Below, piece by piece: positions 8,933-15,646 of a stretch of DNA of 64,000 nt. A program made the position numbers and the translations under genes. Origin of the DNA: Ascidiaceihabitans sp034111945. GTDB lineage: Bacteria; Pseudomonadota; Alphaproteobacteria; Rhodobacterales; Rhodobacteraceae. Position 1 is the stretch's first letter. Each line of letters begins with the position of its first letter. Location: NCBI GenBank assembly GCA_047626725.1, contig JBLHSG010000016.1, forward strand, positions 34,526 through 98,525, written 5' to 3'. Below the pieces are notes generated by a model. It worked only from the letters and a program-made list of their open reading frames with translations. It did no database searches and was not told the DNA's origin.

Positions 8933-10233
8933 CGGATACAAATCGCAATATTCTGTATTTCGCACTGGTCGGGCTACTGATCCTGTCGACCGGATTTTTC
9001 TACAGTTGGAACACGGCGTTGTTTGTCCTGAACTTTGGACTGATCAGCGCGGTGATGTCGCTGGGCGTGAACCTTCAGTGGGGGTTTGCGGGGCTGTTTA
9101 ACGTTGGCATCATGGGCTTTGTGGCCCTTGGTGGGTTGGCGACGGTTTTGGTATCAATGCCTGCGACGCCGGGTGCGTGGACGGCGGGTGGCGCTGGTGT
9201 TTTGGGCGGCTTGTTGATGGGGGCTGCGACGATTGTGGCCGCTGTGATCTTGTACACTAAAATGGCGCCGGGTCGTTGGCGTGGTGTTGCGATTTTTGCG
9301 CTGCTGGTTGTTGGTTTCTTTGTGTATCGTTCTGTTTTTGATCCCGCCGTTGCACGGGTCGAGGCCATCGATCCTGCCCTGTCCGGATATTTGGGTGGGA
9401 TGAACCTGCACATTCTGGTCGCATGGCCTGTTGGTGGTATTTTGGCGGCCGCAGTTGCGTGGATGATCGGCAAAACGGCACTTGGCCTGCGGTCTGATTA
9501 TCTAGCGATTGCGACCTTGGGGATTTCGGAAATCATCATCGCGGTGATGAAAAACGAAGACTGGATGGCACGTGGCGTGAAAAACGTCTCTGGCCTGCCG
9601 CGCCCTGCCCCATACGAAGTTGATCTGCAAAAGGATGCTGGTTTTATCGACACTGCCGCCAGCTTTGGCCTTGATCCGGTTCTGGCCTCAACCCTGTGGG
9701 TCAAAGTGATCTACGCCGGTCTGTTCAGCGTCGTTTTGGTGATCTTGTTTGTCCTCGCACAACGCGCATTGCACAGCCCGTGGGGGCGCATGATGCGCGC
9801 GATCCGTGACAATGAATTTGCCGCCGAGGCAATGGGCAAACACGTCACCGCCCGTCACTTGCAAGTGTTCGTTTTGGGCAGTGCGGTGTGTGGGATTGCC
9901 GGTGCGATGATGACCACGCTGGACGGTCAATTGACGCCGGGCACCTATCAGCCGCTGCGCTTTACCTTCCTGATCTGGGTGATGGTGATTGTTGGCGGGT
10001 CCGGTAACAATCTGGGCGCTGTTTTGGGTGGTTTCCTGATCTGGTGGCTGTGGGTGATGGTCGAACCGATGGGCAATGCCCTGATGTATTACGTGACCTA
10101 TTTCATGCCCGATGGCAGCGATCTGAAATCGCATTTGCTGGACAGCACGGCGCACATGCGATTGCTAACCATGGGGCTGGTTTTGCTGCTGGTGCTCAGG
10201 CTTAGTCCCAGGGGTTTGATCCCGGAGAAGTAA
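8929..10233 (+). CDS. livM: LivM-type ABC transporter permease
   Basis: Second membrane subunit, 434 residues, larger than the E. coli core LivM because of an extra N-terminal helical region (about residues 65-140) before the conserved part. Conserved landmarks: SAVMSLGVNLQWGFAGLFNVG near residue 40, LRSDYLAIATLGISEIIIAV, and the coupling loop RMMRAIRDNEFAAEAMGKHV. Last gene of the operon, closed by a strong terminator at 10236-10269. Confidence 0.93.
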   Translation: MTDTNRNILYFALVGLLILSTGFFYSWNTALFVLNFGLISAVMSLGVNLQWGFAGLFNVGIMGFVALGGLATVLVSMPATPGAWTAGGAGVLGGLLMGAATIVAAVILYTKMAPGRWRGVAIFALLVVGFFVYRSVFDPAVARVEAIDPALSGYLGGMNLHILVAWPVGGILAAAVAWMIGKTALGLRSDYLAIATLGISEIIIAVMKNEDWMARGVKNVSGLPRPAPYEVDLQKDAGFIDTAASFGLDPVLASTLWVKVIYAGLFSVVLVILFVLAQRALHSPWGRMMRAIRDNEFAAEAMGKHVTARHLQVFVLGSAVCGIAGAMMTTLDGQLTPGTYQPLRFTFLIWVMVIVGGSGNNLGAVLGGFLIWWLWVMVEPMGNALMYYVTYFMPDGSDLKSHLLDSTAHMRLLTMGLVLLLVLRLSPRGLIPEK

Positions 10234-10235
10234 TA

Positions 10236-10269
10236 AAAAACGGCGCCCTTTTCTAAAGGCGCCGTTTTT
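10236..10269. terminator. Bidirectional terminator after livM
   Basis: AAAAACGGCGCC at 10236-10247 pairs with GGCGCCGTTTTT at 10258-10269. The symmetrical A and T tracts let it serve both livM and the convergent ATPase gene ending at 10292. Confidence 0.88.
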
Positions 10270-10291
10270 GTTTGTGCTGTCGACTGGTGGC

Positions 10292-11842
10292 TTAGCGGCC
10301 CCGAAACAAACTGCCCAAAATGCCGCGCACAATGCGTTTGCCTGTGGTGCCTTTTAGTTCTTTGATCACCACGGATGCGATCGCGCCGCCGAACCCTTCG
10401 CTGGTGCGTTTGCGGGTCGCGCGCGATGTTGATCTGGTCACGCGGGTTCCCTCAAACCGTCGTCCTGCGTTAAATTCACGAAGCGCGGGTTGGCTTTCAG
10501 CCTCAGCTTTATCCTCGGCTTTTTCGGCTTCGGCTGCGGCGTCCTGAGCCCGTTTTTGCAGGATTTCATAGGCCGATTTTCGATCCAGCGTTTCATCATA
10601 TTTGCCAGCCATATCGGACTTGGCCAAGATGTCCGCGCGTTCCGCTTTGGTGATCGGACCCAGTTGTGAGGATGGCGGGCGGATCAATGTGCGTTCCACG
10701 ATCCCCGGCACACCTTTCTTTTGCAGCATCGATGTGACGGCTTCGCCGACGCCAACTTCGCGAATGGCTTCTTCGGTCGAAAAGCGCGGGTTTTCACGAT
10801 AGGTTTCCGCCGCCATACGCAGTTCCTTGCGGTCTTTGGCGGTAAATGCGCGCAAGGCATGCTGGAAACGGTTGCCAAGCTGGCCCAAGATATCGTCGGG
10901 CACATCGGCCGGGTTTTGCGTGATGAAATACACCCCGACGCCTTTGGAACGGATCAAACGCGCGACCTGTTCGACCTTGTTCACCAAGGCTTTTGGCGCG
11001 TCCTCGAACAGCAAATGGGCCTCGTCGAAAAAGAACACCAGTTTCGGTTTGTCAGGGTCGCCTACCTCGGGCAGGACCTCGAACAGTTCGGACAACAGCC
11101 ACAACAAGAACGTGGCGTACAAGCCCGGCGATCCCATCAATTTATCTGCCGCGAGCAAGTTGATCACACCGCGCCCGTCACTGTCACAGCGCATCAAATC
11201 CGCCAGTTCAAGCGCCGGTTCGCCAAACAAATTGGTGCCGCCCTGGTTTTCCAACACCAACAAACGTCGCTGGATTGCCCCGATCGAGGCCGACGATACA
11301 TTGCCGTACCGCAAGGACAGCGCCTTGGCGTTTTGACCGATCCAGACCAGCAATGCTTGGAGGTCTTTTAAATCCAACAACGGCAATCCGTCTTCGTCCG
11401 CGAGGCGAAAGGCGATGTTCACGATGCCTTCTTGGGCCTCGGACAATTCCAGCAATCGTGACAGTAACAGTGGGCCCATTTCAGCAACGGTTGTGCGCAC
11501 CGGGTGCCCTTGATCGCCGAACAAATCCCAGAATGTGACCGGAAACTTGTCGTAGACATAGTCGTCAAAGCCGATGATCCCTGCCCGTTCCATGAACGGC
11601 GTGTGCAGCTTGTGATCGGGACTGCCAGATTTGGCGAGGCCGGAAAGGTCGCCCTTTACGTCCGATAGAAACACCGGCACGCCCGCGTTCGAAAACCCTT
11701 CGGCCAGAATTTGTAAGGTCACGGTTTTACCCGTGCCTGTCGCGCCTGCGATCAGCCCATGACGGTTCGCGTATTTCAGGCTCAGCCCTTGCTGAACCCC
11801 ATAGTCCTGCCCGCCGCCGCCAATAAATATCTCAGAAGTCAT
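10292..11842 (-). CDS. HerA/DUF853-family ATPase (YjgR-like)
   Basis: A 516-residue P-loop ATPase of the helicase-HerA-like DUF853 family (E. coli YjgR). Walker A is GATGTGKT near residue 36, Walker B is LVFFFDEAHLLFEDAP, followed by an arginine-finger-rich segment (VARLIRSKGVGVYFITQNP) and a C-terminal basic region. Family members form hexameric rings; the cellular role is not established, and a part in DNA or nucleic-acid remodelling is assumed by homology to HerA/FtsK. An Ala/Glu-rich coiled stretch (about residues 425-455) precedes the basic tail. The ribosome site upstream of ATG 11842 is weak. Confidence 0.88.
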   Translation of the reverse strand: MTSEIFIGGGGQDYGVQQGLSLKYANRHGLIAGATGTGKTVTLQILAEGFSNAGVPVFLSDVKGDLSGLAKSGSPDHKLHTPFMERAGIIGFDDYVYDKFPVTFWDLFGDQGHPVRTTVAEMGPLLLSRLLELSEAQEGIVNIAFRLADEDGLPLLDLKDLQALLVWIGQNAKALSLRYGNVSSASIGAIQRRLLVLENQGGTNLFGEPALELADLMRCDSDGRGVINLLAADKLMGSPGLYATFLLWLLSELFEVLPEVGDPDKPKLVFFFDEAHLLFEDAPKALVNKVEQVARLIRSKGVGVYFITQNPADVPDDILGQLGNRFQHALRAFTAKDRKELRMAAETYRENPRFSTEEAIREVGVGEAVTSMLQKKGVPGIVERTLIRPPSSQLGPITKAERADILAKSDMAGKYDETLDRKSAYEILQKRAQDAAAEAEKAEDKAEAESQPALREFNAGRRFEGTRVTRSTSRATRKRTSEGFGGAIASVVIKELKGTTGKRIVRGILGSLFRGR

Positions 11843-11919
11843 ACACGTTTACCCTTTGGTCATCCCGTTCTTCGTGACGACCATACTAACTTAACCTTTG
11901 GGAGCCATAGTAATAATTG

Positions 11920-11999
11920 TCCGGCGCCTGCATGTCCTTGGTGTCAGACACTTCCTCCCTGTCAGACTGGCCGTGCCCTATGGGTGCGGCCCTTTTTTT
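11920..11999 (+). ncRNA. Candidate trans-acting sRNA with CUUCCUCCC loop
   Basis: Ends in a full rho-independent terminator: GGCCGTGCCC (11969-11978) pairs with GGGTGCGGCC (11982-11991) including two G-U pairs, then seven T residues. Just upstream, GACA (11947-11950) and TGTC (11960-11963) can close a 9-base loop reading CTTCCTCCC, complementary to Shine-Dalgarno sequences. A pyrimidine-rich anti-SD loop followed by a terminator is the layout of the CcsR/cuckoo-type sRNAs of Alphaproteobacteria. The octamer TGTCAGAC occurs twice, 18 bp apart, around the loop. The 5' end is not determined; the start given is an estimate. Confidence 0.42.
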
Positions 12000-12047
12000 A
12001 TCACGTGGCCAAAGCCTTGGGCGGGCACTAAAAAATACAGTTTTATG

Positions 12048-12076
12048 TTGACCCCACGCGGTCTGGAACGTAGGCT
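12048..12076 (+). promoter_or_regulatory. Sigma70-like promoter for second sRNA candidate
   Basis: TTGACC (12048-12053), 17-base spacer, TAGGCT (12071-12076). The -35 matches five of six consensus bases and the -10 has the three key positions (T, A, final T). Predicted start of transcription is near 12083. Confidence 0.45.
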
Positions 12077-12082
12077 CTGTCC

Positions 12083-12149
12083 AATAATAAGTCGGCCAGT
12101 CCGACGGGGAGACGACATTGGGAAAGGGAGCAGTAAATGCTCTCTTTTT
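12083..12149 (+). ncRNA. Candidate 67-nt sRNA or ialB leader attenuator
   Basis: A promoter-like sequence upstream and a terminator at the end define a compact unit. It contains a small hairpin (GTCGG 12091-12095 with CCGAC 12101-12105, loop CCAGT) and ends in a 7-bp stem (12126-12132 with 12138-12144, loop GTAAA) followed by five T residues. No ORF with a ribosome site fits inside. It could be an independent sRNA or a prematurely terminated leader of the IalB gene 180 bp downstream. Confidence 0.38.
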
Positions 12150-12326
12150 CTATTTCTAGCGCTTGATGTTCGATATCAGGCGCAACAATTGTGACACCCC
12201 CGTAATACATCCTACAAATGACACGCAAAAATCTGCCCATCGGTTGCAAAAACTGGATCATTGGCCACTGACACTCGCAATCCGGCGTGATAATCAGGGG
12301 CAACGATAAAAAGTGGTGGACCAAAA

Positions 12327-12950
12327 ATGATGACTTTTCGCAAAATAACTTTGTTAAGTGCGGCGCTTACGCTGGCGGCGTCTGGAATGGCATTTGCTCA
12401 AGAAACGGCAAATCCCGAAACCGGAACTGCTTCTGGAACAGCGTCCCAAGTTGAATCACAGCTCAGCCTTGGCGAAGATGCAAACAAAGACCCTGAATTG
12501 GGTCAGCCCTATACCAAAGAAGAAATTGGTGACTGGGAAATGCGCTGCATCAGAACCGAAGCCGAAGAAGACCCCTGCCAGTTGTACCAATTGATGGACG
12601 ACGGCGAAGGCATTCCGGTTGCTGAATTCACGATGTTTCGTTTGCCAGAAGGCGGCAAAGCCATTGCGGGCGCGACAATTGTAGTACCGCTGGAAACCGC
12701 ATTGCCAAACCAGTTGACCATCACGGTCGATGGCGGATCTGCACGTCGCTACCCCTATGCGTTCTGTAACCCGGTTGGATGTTATGCACGTATCGGCCTG
12801 ACGGCTGCGGACGTGGCTGTGTTCAAAAAAGGATCCAGCGCGACAATCACGATTGTACCTGCCTTGGCGCCAGATCAAAAAGTCGATCTGACCTTGTCCC
12901 TGACAGGCTTTACCGCTGGATTTGATAAATCATCGATCATTCAGCAATAA
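12327..12950 (+). CDS. Invasion-associated locus B (IalB) family secreted protein
   Basis: A 207-residue exported protein. Residues 1-25 are a Sec signal peptide ending AFA-QE; a low-complexity Thr/Ser/Glu linker follows; residues about 60-200 carry the IalB domain (GDWEMRC, EDPCQLYQLMDDGEG, an AIAGATIVVPLET-type strand, the paired-Cys segment YAFCNPVGCYARIGL). IalB is linked to erythrocyte invasion in Bartonella, but most family members are in free-living alphaproteobacteria where the role is unknown; an envelope function is likely. Two ATGs are adjacent (12327, 12330). Ends at a strong terminator shared with the convergent fabF-like gene. Confidence 0.87.
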   Translation: MMTFRKITLLSAALTLAASGMAFAQETANPETGTASGTASQVESQLSLGEDANKDPELGQPYTKEEIGDWEMRCIRTEAEEDPCQLYQLMDDGEGIPVAEFTMFRLPEGGKAIAGATIVVPLETALPNQLTITVDGGSARRYPYAFCNPVGCYARIGLTAADVAVFKKGSSATITIVPALAPDQKVDLTLSLTGFTAGFDKSSIIQQ

Positions 12951-12972
12951 TCAGCTGAACATTAAAAATATC

Positions 12973-13007
12973 AGGGTGCCTTGCTGGACTGCGAGGCACC
13001 CTTTTTT
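12973..13007. terminator. Terminator between ialB-type and fabF-like genes
   Basis: AGGGTGCCT (12973-12981) pairs with AGGCACCCT (12994-13002) and is followed by six T residues on the plus strand. No A run precedes it, so it is strongest for the plus-strand gene. Confidence 0.82.
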
Positions 13008-13019
13008 ATGTCCGGAGAA

Positions 13020-14228
13020 TTAGACTGCGCGCAGGGCCAGCACTGCATTCATGCCGCCAAAGGCAAAGGCGTTGGATAAAACCAGATCAACCTTTGCATC
13101 GCGCGCCTCGTTTGGGACCACGTCTAATGCGCATTCTGGGTCCGGTTCTTGGTACCCGATTGTCGGCGCAATTACCCCGTCGCGCAGGGCCATGATGCAG
13201 GCCAGCAATTCGACAGCGCCCGTGCCGCCAATCAAATGCCCGTGCATGGATTTGGTCGACGAAATCATCAATTTATCTGCATGCGGGCCAAAAACATCTG
13301 CAACAGCCGCGCATTCGGTTTTGTCATTTGCCGCCGTTCCTGTGCCGTGCGCATTGATGTAACCGACCTGATCAGGATTTACGCCTGCGTCCGCCAAGGC
13401 CCCTGCGATTGCCCGCGCCGCGCCATTTTTAGACGGTGTGACAATGTCCGCAGCGTCAGATGACATCGCAAACCCGGCAACCTCGCACAGGATATCGGCG
13501 CCGCGTGCGCGTGCGTGTTCGTATTCCTCAAAGACAAAAATGCCGGCACCTTCGCCCTGAACCATGCCATTGCGGTTGGCAGAAAACGGTCGGCAGGCAT
13601 CGCGCGACATAACCCGCAACCCTTCCCACGCCTTGACCCCGCCAAAGCACAGCATTGATTCAGACCCACCCGTGACCATCGCAGGCGCCATGCCGGTGCG
13701 CACCATCTGAAACGCTTGCGCCATCGCGTGATTGGAGGACGCGCAGGCCGTAGACACCGTAAATGACGGACCTTTGAGGTTGTATTCGATGCTGACGTGA
13801 CTGGCGGCCGCGTTGTTCATCAGCTTGGGCACCACAAAGGGATGCACGCGGTTTTTGCCCTCTTCGTAGACGGCGCGGTAATTGTCATCCCACGTGCTGA
13901 CGCCGCCGCCTGCCGTGCCTAAAACAACGCCGGATTTGGCTGCGGTTTCGCCGCTAAACGTGATGCCGGATTGCGCGATGGCTTCGGCCGCGGCGGCCAG
14001 AGTGAATTGGGTGAACCGATCATACAGCGACATTTGCTGGCGATTATACCGCCCTTCGGCCTCGAACCCGCGCACTTGCCCACCGATCTGGATCGACAGG
14101 CGGTCAACGTCGCGAAATTCGAGCGGACCAATACCGCAACGCCCTTCGCGCATCGCCTCCATCGTGGCACTGACCGAATGGCCAAGCGCGTTGATGGTGC
14201 CCGCACCGGTGATGACCACGCGTTTCAT
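13020..14228 (-). CDS. Beta-ketoacyl-ACP synthase (FabF/KAS II-like)
   Basis: A 402-residue condensing enzyme elongating acyl chains on acyl carrier protein. The Cys-His-His triad is intact: Cys in VSTACASSNHAMA near residue 160, His in INAHGTGTAANDKTE, His in KSMHGHLIGGTGAVE. It is not the main fatty-acid fabF by context. It follows a dedicated acyl carrier protein (5-bp gap) and lpxD, matching the specialised elongation systems that build long or modified acyl chains for lipid A. Start at 14228 (MKRVVITGAGTINALG) is the family-typical N-terminus. Confidence 0.88.
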   Translation of the reverse strand: MKRVVITGAGTINALGHSVSATMEAMREGRCGIGPLEFRDVDRLSIQIGGQVRGFEAEGRYNRQQMSLYDRFTQFTLAAAAEAIAQSGITFSGETAAKSGVVLGTAGGGVSTWDDNYRAVYEEGKNRVHPFVVPKLMNNAAASHVSIEYNLKGPSFTVSTACASSNHAMAQAFQMVRTGMAPAMVTGGSESMLCFGGVKAWEGLRVMSRDACRPFSANRNGMVQGEGAGIFVFEEYEHARARGADILCEVAGFAMSSDAADIVTPSKNGAARAIAGALADAGVNPDQVGYINAHGTGTAANDKTECAAVADVFGPHADKLMISSTKSMHGHLIGGTGAVELLACIMALRDGVIAPTIGYQEPDPECALDVVPNEARDAKVDLVLSNAFAFGGMNAVLALRAV

Positions 14229-14233
14229 GAACC

Positions 14234-14494
14234 CTACGCTGCCTGTTCTTTGACCAGGCGTTCGATGCCCGCGATGATTTTGGCCACCGAAGAAATATCA
14301 AAATCGTCACTGTTGGGGGCGTTGGCATTAAACGGGATCGAAATGTCGAACTCTTCTTCGATCGCAAAAATGCTTTCAACAAGACCTAGGCTGTCTATGC
14401 CCAGATCCTCAAGCGTATTGTCCAAAGACACGTCCGACGTTTCAAGAACGGCCTGTTCTGCGATGATTTCGACCACTTTGTCTGTGATGTTCAT
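14234..14494 (-). CDS. Acyl carrier protein, lipid A-associated
   Basis: An 86-residue acidic ACP. The phosphopantetheine attachment Ser is Ser35 in LGIDSLGLVESIFAIEEEF. After helix 3 it has an Asn/Asp-rich insertion (FNANAPNSDDFD) not found in AcpP, a trait shared with specialised ACPs such as AcpXL. It has a clear ribosome site (AAGGTGACACC) and sits between lpxD and the ketoacyl synthase, so it probably delivers a special acyl group for lipid A rather than bulk fatty acid synthesis. The lipid A role is inference from context. Confidence 0.88.
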   Translation of the reverse strand: MNITDKVVEIIAEQAVLETSDVSLDNTLEDLGIDSLGLVESIFAIEEEFDISIPFNANAPNSDDFDISSVAKIIAGIERLVKEQAA

Positions 14495-14524
14495 GGTGTC
14501 ACCTTTTGCACTGATGGTGCTGAA

Positions 14525-15616
14525 TTAGTCCTTAGGCGCGTCTTTTGAAACCTGTTTTTGCAATCCCGCGACCTCACGGAACAAACGCGGTAGACGGCGC
14601 ATCAATTTATACAATTCGATTTGCTTGTCCATTTGGATGGCAGGATAGCCCAACATCACGCGGCCTGCAGGCACATTCGACAGTACCTTTGTCGCACCCC
14701 CGGTGATGACGCGATCGCCCACAAAGATGTTGTCGCTGATACCGGTCATGCCACCCAGCACCACGTTGTTGCCCAAAACCGATGATCCCGCGATGGCCAC
14801 GTGCGCGCAAATCAGGCAGTCGTTGCCGATGATGACATTGTGGCCAGTCTGCGTGTTGTTGTCCAATTTTGTGCCATTGCCGACTTTGGTGTCGCGGATG
14901 GTGCCGTTGTCGATTGTACTTGTGGCCCCGATTTCAACGTCATCACCGATTACAACCGCGCCCAGTGAATGGATGCGGACCCACGATTGCGCGGTGGTTC
15001 CTTGTTGATCGCCAAGGGTTTCACGCGCCGCTTCGATCCCTGATTTCTCAGGAGAGACAAAGCTGAACCCGTCGCCGCCAATGCGCACGCCCGGTTGTGC
15101 GATGAACCGATCGCCGATGCGCACCCGCGCGCCGAGGCTGACCTGTTCGCGCAAGAATGCGTTTTCGCCCAGCACCACATCCATGCCCACATAACACTGC
15201 GGCCCGATCACGCTGCCTGCGCCGATTTTCGCGCCCTGTGCGATCACGGTCAGCGGGCCAATCGACACGTTGTCACCAATTTCTGCGGCAGGATCAATTA
15301 TTGCACTGGGGTGAATACCCGCGCCAAACCCCTGCCCGCGGTCCATCATTGCGGTCAGTCCTGACATGGCAAATCGTGGGCGTTTGACGACAATTGCGGC
15401 CTCTAGGCCCATGGCTTGCCAATCCGCACCGTCCCAAACCATCGCCGCGCGTGCCTGTCCGTTTGACAGGTCAGCGGCGTATTTTGGATCAGATGCGAGG
15501 GCCAGATCGTCGGGGCCCGCACTGCCCGGTTCCTGAACAGATGTGATCAAAAGATCAACGGCGCCAAAGGCTTCTGCCCCTAGCGCCGCTGCGATGTCTT
15601 TGATTGAATAGCGCAT
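14525..15616 (-). CDS. lpxD: UDP-3-O-(3-hydroxyacyl)glucosamine N-acyltransferase LpxD
   Basis: Third step of lipid A synthesis: N-acylation of UDP-3-O-acyl-glucosamine from a 3-hydroxyacyl-ACP. The 363-residue length is usual. Residues 1-100 form the uridine-binding domain. Residues about 110-310 are left-handed beta-helix hexapeptide repeats (IGDNVSIGPLTVIAQGAKIG and so on), with the catalytic His probably that of NNTQTGHNVIIGN. No other lpx genes adjoin it; it is the first gene of an lpxD-acp-fabF unit. Its ribosome site overlaps a hairpin (15625-15639). Confidence 0.93.
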   Translation of the reverse strand: MRYSIKDIAAALGAEAFGAVDLLITSVQEPGSAGPDDLALASDPKYAADLSNGQARAAMVWDGADWQAMGLEAAIVVKRPRFAMSGLTAMMDRGQGFGAGIHPSAIIDPAAEIGDNVSIGPLTVIAQGAKIGAGSVIGPQCYVGMDVVLGENAFLREQVSLGARVRIGDRFIAQPGVRIGGDGFSFVSPEKSGIEAARETLGDQQGTTAQSWVRIHSLGAVVIGDDVEIGATSTIDNGTIRDTKVGNGTKLDNNTQTGHNVIIGNDCLICAHVAIAGSSVLGNNVVLGGMTGISDNIFVGDRVITGGATKVLSNVPAGRVMLGYPAIQMDKQIELYKLMRRLPRLFREVAGLQKQVSKDAPKD

Positions 15617-15624
15617 GTCAAATC

Positions 15625-15639
15625 CCCGAAAGCTTCGGG
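15625..15639 (-). promoter_or_regulatory. Hairpin overlapping the lpxD ribosome binding site
   Basis: On the minus strand CCCGAA-GCT-TTCGGG forms a 6-bp hairpin whose 3' arm includes the purine-rich GGGGA that should act as the lpxD Shine-Dalgarno site. No T tract follows, so it is not a standard terminator. It could reduce lpxD translation unless opened by the preceding ribosome. Confidence 0.35.
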
Positions 15640-15646
15640 AATTGAG

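Larger units (their letters stand above)
11843..12326. other. 484-bp intergenic region with two orphan transcription units
   Basis: Between the divergent ATPase and IalB genes I see no convincing protein gene. Two plus-strand rho-independent terminators (11969-11999 and 12126-12149) have no gene in front of them, and a good sigma70-like promoter sits before the second. Both are annotated separately as candidate small RNAs. On the minus strand there is a 15-codon frame (11886-11933) without a properly spaced ribosome site, which I do not annotate as a gene. The remaining 12150-12326 should hold the ialB promoter, but I could not pick a clear -35/-10 pair. Confidence 0.6.

Noticed and set aside
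11900..12000. SRP 4.5S RNA (ffs) or tmRNA at the orphan terminator
   Set aside because: The conserved SRP loop (GGTCAGG...GGAAGCAGCC) and tmRNA ends are absent. 6S RNA was considered, but I could not see its long central-bubble hairpin.
11898..12194. 98-codon plus-strand frame spanning both sRNA candidates
   Set aside because: It crosses two rho-independent terminators and has no ribosome site or family resemblance.
12043..12324. 93-codon minus-strand frame in the ialB upstream gap
   Set aside because: No ribosome site, no recognisable family, and it is antisense to a promoter-terminator unit.
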